From: Pachyrhynchus sulphureomaculatus
Lineage: Eukaryota > Arthropoda > Insecta > Coleoptera > Curculionidae
Direction of reading: 5' to 3'
DNA: 64,000 nucleotides
NCBI GenBank assembly: GCA_019049505.1
Contig: CM032452.1
Span: 131,216,637-131,280,636, forward strand
The position numbers were made by a program, and so were the translations under genes. Of this stretch, positions 1 to 11,700 are shown in pieces. Numbering within the stretch: position 1 is the first letter of the stretch; each line of letters begins with the position of its first letter. The notes below the pieces were generated by a model. It saw nothing but the letters and a program-made list of their open reading frames with translations, did not search any database and was not told the origin of the DNA.

Positions 1-343
1 TATAACAAATATAATATTACAATATAAAATAAAAGTATGAATAACAAATAGGCAGGTACTTACTTTTTTCGGCACTGGCAAACACTGACATCGATTCATT
101 CACACTTTTCTTTTCAGAATTCCGGCAACAAATGAGTAACGTTTGTCCTTGGCATTCGTGTTTATATTGGTGAAGAATCAAACAAGTTCATGCAAGATTG
201 CAAGCACAGCACAAGTCGTATTTCGTCCCTTTGCACGTCTGAACGGGTTGCGTTGCGGGCGGCGCTTTGCAAGTCTCGACGCGCGTTGTACTGAATATCG
301 AATATGCAAGTTTTTACAAGTAACAGTCGCTGACCTTAAAATA
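1..343. other. Unassigned stretch, no gene seen
   Basis: No recognisable gene. A short GC-richer island lies at about 235-295. The longest open frame here (about 143-412, +) runs into the adjacent MITE and has no motif I know. It may be a remnant of an older repeat. Confidence 0.4.
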
Positions 344-698
344 CACTACTCAAAAAAAATTAAGGGAGGTTTTAAAACAAGGAAGTTAATGCTAAATAAA
401 CAGGCTATCTGATCCATATGCCGGCCTAACTGAAAAAATTTTTTTTCAAGCCCGTGGACGAAAAAAAAAAGCAAAATATTTGCAATATTATTTTTTCGCG
501 CTATCTGTTAGGATTGCATGAGAACCGTAGCTCCTAAAAAATTTTAGCCAAAAAATCTGAAAATTAGAATTTTAAATCTTCAAAATGCTTTTTTTTAGTA
601 AAGTCTCAATACGACTATTTTTCACCGAAATACAACCTGTCAAAAATCACCGAAAAATTTGGAATTTTTTTTTGCTCCCTTAATTTTTTTGAGTAGTG
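344..698. mobile_element. 355-bp MITE with TIRs, Tc1/mariner-type
   Basis: The ends are inverted copies of each other: CACTACTCAAAAAAAATTAA at the left and TTAATTTTTTTGAGTAGTG at the right, with AAGGGAG/CTCCC continuing the match inward. Each end abuts a TA dinucleotide (342-343 and 699-700), as expected for Tc1/mariner target duplication. There is no coding capacity, so it is a non-autonomous element. The TIR resembles sequences seen in insect Tc1/mariner MITEs; the family is from memory. Confidence 0.8.
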
Positions 699-1880
699 TA
701 TTATCTGGCTACATTGATAGGTAAAGCCAAGCCAACATTTTTGTTCTTTACTATCGAAACCATATAAATTTTCGTGGACCCCCACTTACAACTTGTGAAC
801 CCCCATTTTTTTTTTCACGCGAACGTAGACCCCCGTCGAGTTTCCCGTGGACCCCTGGAGGTCCACCTGAGCCACTTTGGGAATCACTGGTCTACATAAT
901 AGATGGTGTCAGGAAACAGTTTTAAGCAGTTGAAGAATCAAAGTATATTCGAATTTTTTAAATTCTAATTAAGTTGAATTAACTAAAAAAATAAACGTTT
1001 ATTTAAATACTTAAATCAATTAATTGACTTACAACAGTTTTAACAAGTTACTCTAAATAACATTAACACTGGTCTACACAATACCCTCTGTCAACTCCAT
1101 AAACGTTCACATGGATACAAAGTGCAACCTCCCGTATTGATCAATATAGCGAATGAACACACTTCATTGGAGCCTGTACGGTCTATGAACTTAATACAAA
1201 GGAAAAGTACGTGTATGAATAAGCTCCCTTATATATATCTTTTTTTTTGTTTCTATACTAGCCAAAATACTTCTTTTTTAAAGGATCCTACTATTTAAAA
1301 ACTATTCAAGTGTAAATGAGATTTATAAGCAGCGTCAAGGGTGTCGTACCTTCGTTAATGTCAACCTTCCTACTGCCTATCAAACATTTAAAGTTATTTT
1401 TTGTAAACTCTTTTTTTAATTCAATGGTTCACCAATTTCAACAATGAAAAAGGATATATCAGTGACTTCATTTTTATAAACCTTCAAAATGCAAGACCGC
1501 CACATCAACACGAAATTTCAAAATTTCAGTTGATTTCAAAAAATTTAAAACATTGCAGCAACAGTATCAAGTAAGAAGCGATATCATTTAGTCGTGTATG
1601 GGCCTCTTTAAACAGGTCACGTGCCATCTCGCTTCCTGGAAAAGGGACGCTAGACGGAAGCTACTCAGATGCATATTGATGCATGTTCAGGTACGACTAC
1701 ACACTATAGACTTTTTGGTTTATGACACCCGTGACTAAAAAATAAAGTGTATTTGAGTTGCCTAATATGAAATGGAGATTATTTATAACAGCGTAGCTAA
1801 TGGAGGCGAGGGGGTCATAAGTTCCCCGGCCCTATGAGCCATTCCTGGCGCTAATTCAGTATCTATTAATGTCTCCTTTT
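699..1880. other. Unassigned AT-rich stretch with a possible hAT-type terminus
   Basis: No coding region is supported. Positions 840-893 read on the minus strand as CAGTGATTCCCAAAGTGG followed by a gtccac-rich tract, which resembles the terminal inverted repeat of hAT-type MITEs. I could not find its partner end. The rest is AT-rich DNA without recognised features. Confidence 0.3.
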
Positions 1881-2544
1881 TAGTGTTCCGTACGGAACAC
1901 TTATAAGATCACTTCGGTGTCTGTCCGTCTGTCTGTCACACCCGATTTTCTCCGAAACTATTTGACATAGAAAGTTGAAATTTGGTAATAACATAGGAAT
2001 TGATGGCCTGACCAGAGCCATGTAGTTTTGAGCGTTAAATTTTGACTTAAGGGGTTAATTTTGGGGGGTGAAATCGGAAGTGAAAAAAAAATTTTTTTAC
2101 TAGGTCATCGAGTGTGGTGTCAAATGAAAGCTTGTAAAAACACGAGTAAAAAATGTATATATAATGTAATACTGGCGCGCACTTTTCTTTGTATTATTTT
2201 TAAAAAATCGCGAAAAATCGCTGTCCGGGGCCTTATCTCGAAAAGTACTTATCAAAAAATTTTGAAAAAATTCCGGAATATTCTCCACGGGGTGTAGATT
2301 GAACGAAAATTATCACGAGTGCATTACCTTTAATAATTTATATGGTATATAAAAAAAAAGAAAAATTTCAAGTTCATCAGATTTCAGTAAAGATTGGAAA
2401 CAAACTTTGTTGAAAACTCATTTGGGGTGTATTTTGTGAAGTCACTGATCATTTTATACCTCTGTAACTGTTTTTATTTTAAAAGCAATCAACGTACGGA
2501 ACACTAATTGCGCAAGTTTAACTTGCACTTGACCGGTTTTTTTT
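1881..2544 (+). repeat. Repeat B, copy 1 (about 0.66 kb, near full length)
   Basis: Begins with the perfect 18-bp palindrome GTGTTCCGTACGGAACAC and runs through a GTCTGTC-rich tract. It ends with CGTACGGAACACTAATTG, then a GCAAGTTnAACTTGC hairpin-like motif and GACCGG followed by a T-run. The start TTAGTGTTCCGTACG and the segment CGTACGGAACACTAA near the end are inverted copies. There is no coding capacity. At least five more copies or fragments lie in this window. The superfamily is unassigned; similar repeats with a hairpin plus CTTGGCCGG tail are, from memory, abundant in Lepidoptera. Confidence 0.8.
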
Positions 2545-2640
2545 CTATAAAAAGACCCTTTACTTTAGATCCATCCATTCTGTTTACGCATGAGCTTTTG
2601 TATTCTTTGCGAACTTAATCCCTAAAGTAGACCATCTTTT
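2545..2640. other. Short spacer between two B repeats
   Basis: About 95 bp of unassigned DNA separates B copies 1 and 2. Confidence 0.5.
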
Positions 2641-2984
2641 TAGTGTTCCGTACGGAACACTTATAAGATCACTTCGGTGTCTGTCTGTCTGTCTGTCACA
2701 CCCGATTTTCTCCGAAACTATTTGTCATAAAAAGTTGAAATTTGGCACTAATATAGGAATTGATGGCCTCATCAGAGCCATGTAGTTTTGAAAGTTAAAT
2801 TTTGACTTAAGGGGTTAGTTTTGGGGGTGAAATCGGAAGTGAAAAAAAAATTTTTTTACTAGGTAATCGAGTGTGGTGTCAAATGAAAGCTTGTGAAAAC
2901 ACGAGTAAAAAATGTATATACGAGGCTGGTTTGAAAAGTCCGTGCAAAAATAAAAACTACTTATATGTTTGGGGTAAACCTTTT

Positions 2985-4610
2985 TTATTTTTCGACATAG
3001 TCTCCTTTTAGGCTTATACACTTCGTCCAACGATGTTCTAGTTTGTTGATCCCTTCCGAATAATAGGATTTGTCCAAGTCTGCAAAATATCCATTAGTGT
3101 CTGTAATCACCTCCTCGTTTGAATAAAATCTTTGTCCCGCCACCATTTCTTCAAATTGGGGAACAAATAGTAGTCCGAGGGAGCCAAGTCTGGAGAATAG
3201 GGGGGATGTGAAACGAGTTGGAATCCTATTTCCATTATTTTTGCGACCACAACTGCTGAAGTGTGTGTGCTGGTGCGTTGTCGTGATGGAAAAGGACTTT
3301 CTTGTGGGCCAATCGCGGGCGTTTTTCTTGCAGCTCGGTTTTCAAACGGTCCAATAACGATGAATAATATTCACCTGTAATAGTTTTACCCTTTTCCAGA
3401 TAGTCGATGAGGATTATCCCTTGCGAATCCCAAAAGACAGTCGCCATAACCTTTCCGGCCGAAGGAACGGTCTTCGCCTTTTTTGGTGCAGATTCCCCCT
3501 TGGTAACCCATTATTTAGATTGTTGTTTGGTCTCAGGAGTATAGTAATGTATCCATGTTTCATCCACAGTGACGAAACGACGCTTAAAGTCCTCCGGATT
3601 CTTCTGGAACAGCTGCAAACCATCCGTGCAACACTTCATACGATTCCGTTTTTTGGTCAAGCGTGAGCAATCGCGGCATCCATCTTGCGGATAGCTTTCT
3701 CATGTCCAAATGTTTATGCAAAATATTATGTACCCGTTCAGTCGAGATGCCCACAGCACTAGCAATCTCACGCACCTTAACTCTTCTGTCATCCATCACC
3801 ATATCATGGATTTGATCAATGATTTCTGGAGTCGTAACCTCCATCTTAGCCAAAATAGCTCTCGCTCGGATCTACAGAAGGCGGTGATTGGAGTGCATCA
3901 ACATGCGGAGATCGCGATTTTAAAATAGATTTTTGTCACATGCGAGATTTAAACTCAAACGTAAATTCAGTGCACCATCACTTGCAATCAAATAAGCCTC
4001 ATGTACTCGCTCTTTGCAAAACTAAGGTCGGTTAATCGACCAGCACAGTCAACTTTCTCTATCCTGGGCACGACTTCTATTCCCGATTTAGACATAACAT
4101 AAGAATTTGTCTTTTTGTCAGAAGCGATCTCTCTTGCGAATGAGAGGAGGCTCTGGAACCCCGAAATTATGTTATGTAGACTCAGCAAAGCACAAAGTTT
4201 ATCTGCTGTCTCTATTGACCACCACGGGATACTAAATTTAGAATTATTTTTCGCTTCTCTTGCAGACACCATCGATCATTTACAGATTGAGTATTGAAAT
4301 TGCGATCCTGAGCGCCTTTAATGTTCACAACATCAACTGATCTAAGTATTCAAATACGACCAAAGAACAAGGCTGTGAAGCTGAATCAATCTAAATCAGT
4401 TGTTCCTTTACTTAGCTTATCTTTCAATAATTAACTGACTCGGCGTTTATTTGGTCGGAAACACAGTCCTGGACAAATAAAGTAATGTTTAAACACCACA
4501 CGAAATTCTTTTTTGTCCATTTCTTGAAAATCACTCGACTTCCTTGATTCACACGAATGCCAAACACAAAGAAATAGACCAATATGGTTGAAACTTGGTG
4601 TGCGTTCATT
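2985..4610 (-). pseudogene. Mariner A transposase, broken (copy 1)
   Basis: Minus-strand remnant of a DD34D mariner transposase. The C-terminal part is clear, with MATVFWDSQGIILIDYLEKG and HHDNAPAHT (3235-3447), then frameshifts. A 2-bp expansion in the CACACA run right after the second catalytic Asp shifts the frame. The helix-turn-helix region IIDQIHDMVMDDRRVKVREI reads in another frame (3584-3853). Codons between the KHYF motif and EVTTPEI are gone, replaced by the 3844-4476 segment; N-terminal codons reappear at 4478-4610. It cannot make transposase. In the family the protein binds the TIRs and moves DNA by cut and paste at TA. Confidence 0.85.
3844..4476. other. Foreign 633-bp segment inside mariner A1
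   Basis: Unrelated to the three other A copies. It contains a minus-strand open frame of 94 codons (3988-4272) with a continuous run including FSIPWWSIETADKLCALLSL, which I do not recognise. The same segment is present in the post-gap copy (about 8775-9410) with small indels. It may be a captured host or transposon fragment, or the product of repair-template switching. Confidence 0.5.
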
Positions 4611-5092
4611 CAAGAGATGCTACTAACTAAACATGACCTCGATACGCGCCGGTGGTGCCATCTCTCGGACTTTGCACGGACTTTTCAAACCAGCCTCGTA
4701 TAATGTAATACTTGCGCGCACTTTTCTTTGTATTATTTTTAAAAAATCGCGAAAAATCGCTGTCCCCCGCCTTATCTCGAAAAGTGCTTATCAAAAAATT
4801 TTGAAAAAATTCTGGAATATTCTCCACGGGGTGTAGATTGAACGAAAATTATCACGAGTGCATTACCTTTAATAATTTTTCTGGTATTTAAAAAAAAAAA
4901 AAAAAATTTCAAGGTCATCAGATTTCAGTAAAGATTGGAAACAAACGTTGTTGAAAACTCATTTGGGGTGTGTTTTGTGAAGTCACTGATCATTTTATAC
5001 ATCTGTAACAAAATTTTTTATTTTAAAAGCAGTCAACGTACGGAACACTAATTGTGCAAGTTCAACTTGCACTTGACCGGTTTTTTTTTTTT

Positions 5093-5677
5093 ATTAAATA
5101 CCGTCTGGCTTATGTTCTGGGTGTTGTGACAAACTTTATTTCTTCTCTTTTTTTAACAATTAACTATGATCCTCTGGTTATTAGGTAACATCGTAAAAAA
5201 AAGATGAAAAGGACTCCGGAACAGTATTTAACTTTGATAATAATGTAGTATAAAAATCAGCTTCATAATTATGTGGCTCAAGCTGATACACATTATACTA
5301 ACAGACGCACACAATAAAAATAGCTAGAAGTAATATTATGCTCTCTTCTCTATTCCATAGCAATTATTTATTTAATAATTAAAATCGAAAATGTGAATAG
5401 CAAAACATCCGTTGGCGTGTTTATAGAATTTACACGTGCTATTAATACAGTAGTAACAGCGAATGAAACTTTATATACCTTGTAAAGTGTAATTAAAATT
5501 ACAGGGTGTTTAAAAATAATAGAAAAGAGAGTTTGAGGTGAGAAAGCAAGTGTTTTTTGGGGACAAATTTACACAAAAACCATTATTAATTTGAGACCCT
5601 GAAATAGTGATGCATTTCCAATTTAATTTTTTTTATTAAATTTTTGCTGATTAAAAAACACTCCAAGCAAATAATAG
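5093..5677. other. Unassigned AT-rich stretch
   Basis: No gene. An acagggtgttt motif at about 5502 resembles IS630/mariner-type ends, but no inverted partner was found. Repeated after the gap at about 10030-10610. Confidence 0.4.
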
Positions 5678-6046
5678 TTTTTTAATGGGCATAGCACATG
5701 TGCTGCAGGGAAATCCCTAAAGCGTTACAGGAGCGAGGTGTGTGCGGAAAAAGCGATTCATGTTGTTCTTGAATCCCGGTAAATTGTACTCGGTGGAAAA
5801 CACAGTCCAGGGCAAATCATTCTAAAGGGATGCGATTCTCCATATAAAAGACTGCTTGAAAAGGGTTGTTCAAACTGAATTTCATACGGATGTGAACTGT
5901 TAGTGTATTCCTAGCTTGCACCGCTTTAGGGGAAATTACGCGGGCTACATCCTTCGAACACATGAAAATACTTGTAGAACAGACTCAAGTCGCCTATTGT
6001 TCTTCGATGTCCGAACGAAGTAAGGTTGCTGGTCACTTCTGGGTCT
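5678..6046 (-). mobile_element. LINE 3'-end fragment (minus)
   Basis: Matches, in the same orientation, the 3' end of the LINE at 14190-15760 (shared gtgctgcaggga at the 3' UTR and the C-terminal codons around the KRCKLGIH region). On the minus strand it reads from the last part of the reverse-transcriptase ORF to a T-rich end at 5678, which corresponds to a poly(A) tail. Several stops and frameshifts are present. At about 6047 it meets an oppositely oriented LINE fragment. Confidence 0.7.
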
Positions 6047-7145
6047 TACGTAACACATGTTTGAAATAACGCAATGAACACTTTAAAGAATCTCAAGCGG
6101 TTGCACTTGATATATCCAAGGTATTCGATCGTGTTTGGCATGATAGATTGTTGGCTAAGCTATGTTTTTATAGTAGGCCTGAAAAGTTTTGTTTATTGGT
6201 CTTGTGTTTCCTCAGAGAGCGTTCTTTACGAGTGGCAGTCGACGGATTTCTTTCTAATACCTTTTCTATCGACGCCGATGTGCCCTAAGACTCCATACTC
6301 TCTTTCTCATCTATGTTAACGATCTGCTGGAAAAAACCAAGAATCCAATCTACAGTTTTGCAGATGACAGTACGCCTACTTCTTCATTCACTTTGAGCGC
6401 CCAAACATCGGCTACTACTAGTCGTTGAACTTAACCTGGAGGAAATTCTGTTTTGGGGTGACAGCAACCAAGTAGAATTTAACGCTATTCAAACACCGGC
6501 TGCAGTTTTTTTTAAAAGAGTAAACGTTGCTGAATCCTATATAGTTGTGTCGGTACACTTCATCCCTGGAGCATCGTCAGCCAATTTGAAAGGCGTTAAT
6601 TTGGGAGCAAATATGTTGTATGCATAACAAAGATAGCCTCTTAAAGCGTGAGAATATTATTTTAAATTAGAAAGTTTTACGCTCCATAACAACTGTTAAT
6701 TCTGTACAAAGTTCAAATTCGCAGTTGGAATACCGCCGCCATGTTTGGGGCCTGCTCCCAAACATACATACACACATTTGTTGAGTTCTTCTCAGAAGAG
6801 AGTAGTTCTCCTGATTGGAGACCCAGAACTCATCTCGATTCCTTGGAACATCGAGAAACGGTTCGCGACTTAATTCTATCCTACAAGTAATTTCATGGAA
6901 ACTGTTCGATGGTTGTAGACCGATTAATTTCTTCCAGTGCGGTGCATGCTAGGAATACACGTCGAGTACTTTACATCAGTATAAGGTTCAGCTTGTTACG
7001 CCTCGTACAATCTTTTTCAAGCAGTCTTTTATATGGAGAACTTCATTCCTTTGGAATGAGTTTTTCCTACCGAGTACAATTTACAGCAATTCAAAACCAA
7101 GGTGAATCGCTTTTTCCGCACATGCGTTGCTCCTGTAGCTCCTGT
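6047..7145 (+). pseudogene. LINE reverse transcriptase fragment (plus), broken
   Basis: Plus-strand remnant of a non-LTR retrotransposon reverse transcriptase. Translation in shifting frames gives ALDISKVFDRVWHDRLLAKL at about 6090-6160, then FLRERSLRVAVDGFLSNTF and a degenerate catalytic box (fADDs) near 6358. In the intact family these are RT palm motifs. It continues to the C-terminus and stops near 7140 at a transposon junction. Gene fragments at 13578-15760 carry the same protein on the other strand. Frameshifts and stops make it non-functional. Clade not assigned. Confidence 0.75.
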
Positions 7146-7149
7146 ATTT

Positions 7150-8300
7150 GTTTGGAGTTGGTGTGCCTAATTTAAGCACTGTGACATTCCGTTCCTTTGC
7201 CATCTCATCCACTGCGTATTTCTTGAACTGTGCCTTATTTTGTTTCGCAATTTGGAGAACTTCCACTTTTAACATACCATCTTTATATACCAGACCATTT
7301 TTGTCTCTTATCCATTGAAAAATATCGGCTTTCTGTCATGAATTTGTCGGAAGTCGTTCTAATAACTGAGAATAATATGGGGCATTGTCTAATACTATAA
7401 CCGATACTGCTGGTATACATTCAGTCATTTGTTGGAAGTACTCCTCAGAAACATCGGATGTCATCTCCTCAGGTAATCTTTAGTTGACTTTGATTCGAAT
7501 TCCAACAAGCCACCGCCGAAAAAATCCGTTTTCACTATCAGTATGTTCTATAATTAGCCTGCGACTTTTTCTTAAAAGGAGTTGTAATCCAGTTGACTGT
7601 GTGTTCACTGTGTGTCCCTCATTAACCCAAGTCTCATCTAGATAAAAAATAATTCTTTCTTCGGTTCGAAATTTTCTGATTGCTCGTAGATATTCTCTTC
7701 TCCAACAAATTATTTCTATTTTATTGATAAGAACAGATTTTCTATTGTGTTTTTGCCAACGAAAATTCAGGTTATGAAGGATTTTCCGTAATTTCCATTT
7801 TTTAAAAATCTGGTAAGTCTGGTCTTCTCTGATTTTTTGCAAAACTTTATGTAGTGTAAGTATTTCTTTCTTAATAAAAAAAAAATAGTGTACTTTTCTT
7901 CTTATTGTGTTTTTAAAGTCTTCATCGACCTCTAAGGGCTCCTTTCCTTTGTAATTTTGACGTTCGTTGCAAGGACTGCGTTTTCTCTCTTTTAGAAATT
8001 TATAAATAGTTGCTGATCCAACTTCTGTCTTGTTGGCACGGATTTCCCCAATTTCACGGACTTGGCTTGTTGGCTGTTGATGTACTAGGGCATCGTGGGC
8101 GATAAGTACGAGTATCATTGTTTTTTCTCGCAGGGAAAATGCAGATTTACAGACTCCACGAAGTTTGACCGGGCAAAACTAAGAGTTGAAGCCATCGCTG
8201 TTCTGATTTGGACTAAGCATATTATAGGGTTTGCTTTAATTTTTATACTTACACTTATTGCATACTTAGGTACAGAGGCACCTGCCTACCGATAGTACTT
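7150..8300 (-). pseudogene. IS630-type transposase remnant, C-terminus missing
   Basis: Minus-strand remnant of a DDE transposase of the IS630/Tc1/mariner group. The N-terminal part (8118 down to about 7480) includes a helix-turn-helix-like region with NKTEVGSATIYKFL, then the first catalytic motif FYLDETWVNEGHT. A second catalytic motif VLDNAPYYSQLLERLPTN lies further on (about 7380-7420). A conserved tail KKYAVDEMAKERNVTVLKL follows near 7200, and then the reading departs from the family before the third catalytic residue. The break coincides with the end of the LINE fragment at 7145, so it is truncated. The duplicate copy is at 12080-13250. Confidence 0.75.
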
Positions 8301-8309
8301 TGGTTAATT

Positions 8310-8627
8310 ATATTCCAATAACTGCTAAAATCCCAAATTCCCAGCTATTAAGTAGCTCTTTTTGCTATGTTTGCAACATGTTAATACCAAGAGATATTTG
8401 CTCCAAAATTAACGCCGAGTAAGATTACACGACGTCGTGAGAGGAATGGAGTGCCCCGACATAACACGTTGGGTTCAGCAACGTTAACTTTTTTTAGAAA
8501 AAACTGCCACCTGAGTTTTTGCAGCGTTAAATTCTTGGTTACTGTCACCTCAAGGTGGAATTTCTTTCAGGTCTTTTGTTTAGTTGAACGAGCATGTTTA
8601 AAGTGAATGAAAAAATAAGCGTACTGT
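8310..8627 (-). mobile_element. LINE fragment (minus), runs into the gap
   Basis: Matches the LINE at 14190-15760 in the RT-to-C-terminal region (motif region around QVEFNA and KKVNVAEPNV). It is cut by the N run. Its uninterrupted equivalent is 13260-13745, which continues past the point where the gap falls. Confidence 0.7.
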
Positions 8628-8727
8628 NNNNNNNNNNNNNNNNNNNNNNNNNNNNNNNNNNNNNNNNNNNNNNNNNNNNNNNNNNNNNNNNNNNNNNNNN
8701 NNNNNNNNNNNNNNNNNNNNNNNNNNN
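8628..8727. other. Assembly gap, exactly 100 N
   Basis: A run of exactly 100 N, the conventional placeholder for a gap of unknown size between scaffolded contigs. Sequence to the left (3797-8627) and right (8728-13577) is the same sequence. Confidence 0.98.
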
Positions 8728-11700
8728 CACCATATCATGGATTTGATCAATGATTTCTGGAGTCGTAACCTCCATCTTAGCCAAAATAGCTCTCGCTCGG
8801 ATCTACAGAAGGCGGTGATTGGAGTGCATCAACATGCGGAGATCGCGATTTTAAAATAGATTTTTGTCACATGCGAGATTTAAACTCAAACGTAAATTCA
8901 GTGCACCATCACCTGCAATCAAATAAGCCTCATGTACTCGCTCTTTGCAAAACTAAGGTCGGTTAATCGACCAGCACAGTCAACTTTCTCTATCCTGGGC
9001 ACGACTTCTATTCCCGATTTAGACATAACATAAGAATTTGTCTTTTTGTCAGAAGCGATCTCTCTTGCCAATGAGAGGAGGCTCTGGAACCCGAAATTAT
9101 GTTATGTAGACTCAGCAAAGCACAAAGTTTATCTGCTGTCTCTATTGACCACCACGGGATACTAAATTTAGAATATTTTTCGCTTCTCTTGCAGACACCA
9201 TCGATCATTTACAGATTGAGTATTGAAATTGCGATCCTGAGCGCCTTTAAAGTTCACAACATCAACTGATCTAAGTATTCAAATACGACCAAAGAACAAG
9301 GCTGTGAAGCTGAATCAATCTAAATCAGTTGTTCCTTTACTTAGCTTATCTTTCAATAATTAACTGACTCGGCGTTTATTTGGTCGGAAACACAGTCCTG
9401 GACAAATAAAGTAATGTTTAAACACCACACGAAATTCTTTTTTGTCCATTTCTTGAAAATCACTCGACTTCCTTGATTCACACGAATGCCAAACACAAAG
9501 AAATAGACCAATATGGTTGAAACTTGGTGTGCGTTTCATTCAAGAGATGCTACTAACTAAACATGACCTCGATACGCGCCGGTGGTGCCATCTCTCGGAC
9601 TTTGCACGGGACTTTTCAAACCAGCCTCGTATAATGTAATACTTGCGCGCACTTTTCTTTGTATTATTTTTAAAAAATCGCGAAAAATCGCTGTGTCCCC
9701 CGCCTTATCTCGAAAAGTGCTTATCAAAAAATTTTGAAAAAATTCTGGAATATTCTCCACGGGGGGTGTAGATTGAACGAAAATTATCACGAGTGCATTA
9801 CCTTTAATAATTTTTTCTGGTATTTAAAAAAAAAAAAAAAAATTTCAAGGTCATCAGATTTCAGTAAAGATTGGAAACAAACGTTGTTGAAAACTCATTT
9901 GGGGTGTGTTTTGTGAAGTCACTGATCATTTTATACATCTGTAACAAAATTTTTTATTTTAAAAGCAGTCAACGTACGGAACACTAATTGTGCAAGTTCA
10001 ACTTGCACTTGACCGGTTTTTTTTTTTTATTAAATACCGTCTGGCTTATGTTCTGGGTGTTGTGACAAACTTTATTTCTTCTCTTTTTTTAACAATTAAC
10101 TATGATCCTCTGGTTATTAGGTAACATCGTAAAAAAAAGATGAAAAGGACTCCGGAACAGTATTTAACTTTGATAATAATGTAGTTTATAAAAAATCAGC
10201 TTCATAATTATGTGGCTCAAGCTGATACACATTATACTAACAGACGCACACAATAAAAATAGCTAGAAGTAATATTATGCTCTCTTCTCTATTCCATAGC
10301 AATTATTTATTTTAATAATTAAAATCGAAAAATGTGAATAGCAAAACATCCGTTGGCGTGTTTATAGAATTTACACGTGCTATTAATACAGTAGTAACAG
10401 CGAATGAAAACTTTATATACCTTGTAAAGTGTAATTAAAATTACAGGGTGTTTAAAAATAATAGAAAAGAGAGTTTGAGGTGAGAAAGCAAGTGTTTTTT
10501 GGGGACAAATTTACACAAAACCATTATTAATTTGAGACCCCTGAAATAGTGATGCATTTCCAATTTAATTTTTTTTATTAAATTTTTGCTGATTAAAAAA
10601 CACTCCAAGCAAATAATAGTTTTTTAATGGGCATAGCACATGTGCTGCAGGGAAATCCCTAAAGCGTTACAGGAGCGAGGTGTGTGCGGAAAAAGCGATT
10701 CATGTTGTTCTTGAATCCCGGTAAATTGTACTCGGTGGAAAACACAGTCCAGGGCAAATCATTCTAAAGGGATGCGATTCTCCATATAAAAGACTGCTTG
10801 AAAAGGGTTGTTCAAACTGAATTTCATACGGATGTGAACTGTTAGTGTATTCCTAGCTTGCACCGCTTTAGGGGAAATTACGCGGGCTACATCCTTCGAA
10901 CACATGAAAAATACTTGTAGAACAGACTCAAGTCGCCTATTGTTCTTCGATGTCCGAACGAAGTAAGGTTGCTGGTCACTTCTGGGTCTTACGTAACACA
11001 TGTTTGAAATAACGCAATTGAACACTTTAAAGAATCTCAAGCGGTTGCACTTGATATATCCAAGGTATTCGATCGTGTTTGGCATGATAGATTGTTGGCT
11101 AAGCTATGTTTTTATAGTAGGCCTGAAAAGTTTTGTTTATTGGTCTTGTGTTTCCTCAGAGAGCGTTCTTTACGAGTGGCAGTCGACGGATTTCTTTCTA
11201 ATACCTTTTCTATCGACGCCGATGTGCCCTAAGACTCCATACTCTCTTTCTCATCTATGTTAACGATCTGCTGGAAAAAACCAAGAATCCAATCTACAGT
11301 TTTGCAGATGACAGTACGCCTACTTCTTCATTCACTTTGAGCGCCCAAACATCGGCTACTACTAGTCGTTGAACTTAACCTGGAGGAAATTCTGTTTTGG
11401 GGTGACAGCAACCAAGTAGAATTTAACGCTATTCAAACACCGGCTGCAGTTTTTTTTAAAAGAGTAAACGTTGCTGAATCCTATATAGTTGTGTCGGTAC
11501 ACTTCATCCCTGGAGCATCGTCAGCCAATTTGAAAGGCGTTAATTTGGGAGCAAATATGTTGTATGCATAACAAAGATAGCCTCTTAAAGCGTGAGAATA
11601 TTATTTTAAATTAGAAAGTTTTACGCTCCATAACAACTGTTAATTCTGTACAAAGTTCAAATTCGCAGTTGGAATACCGCCGCCATGTTTGGGCCTGCTC

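Larger units (their letters stand above)
2921..4698 (-). mobile_element. Mariner A, copy 1, with 633 bp of foreign sequence
   Basis: Both ends carry the family-A terminal repeat CGAGGCTGGTTTGAAAAGTC in inverted orientation, flanked by TA (2919-2920 and 4699-4700). It is 1,778 bp, against about 1,295 bp for copies 2 to 4. The excess comes from 3844-4476, which matches nothing in the other copies and replaces about 165 bp of the transposase gene. The element sits inside repeat B copy 2. Confidence 0.85.
2641..5092 (+). repeat. Repeat B, copy 2, split by a mariner
   Basis: Same start palindrome and same 3' hairpin tail as copy 1. The body is interrupted at a TA by a mariner-related element (2921-4698). 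The B sequence resumes at 4701 exactly where copy 1 continues uninterrupted at about 2161, which shows that the mariner inserted after B. The 3' half (from about 3797 onward) is repeated after the assembly gap. Confidence 0.8.
3797..8627. repeat. First copy of a ~4.8 kb direct duplication flanking the gap
   Basis: This interval is repeated almost base for base at 8728-13577. It ends exactly at the gap and its partner begins exactly at the gap. Differences are mostly one- to few-base indels in homopolymers, for example an eight-G run near 12236 absent from 7290. It includes the 3' part of mariner A1, the end of repeat B, LINE fragments and an IS630-like transposase remnant. Confidence 0.9.

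Noticed and set aside
143..412. 89-codon open frame at the window start
   Set aside because: No motif, runs into a MITE at 344, and codon content looks random.
5502..5530. acagggtgttt motif as the end of a DNA transposon
   Set aside because: No inverted partner or target duplication found nearby.
5678..7145. Twin-priming 5' inversion of a single LINE insertion
   Set aside because: The two oppositely oriented parts overlap in content, so two copies are needed.
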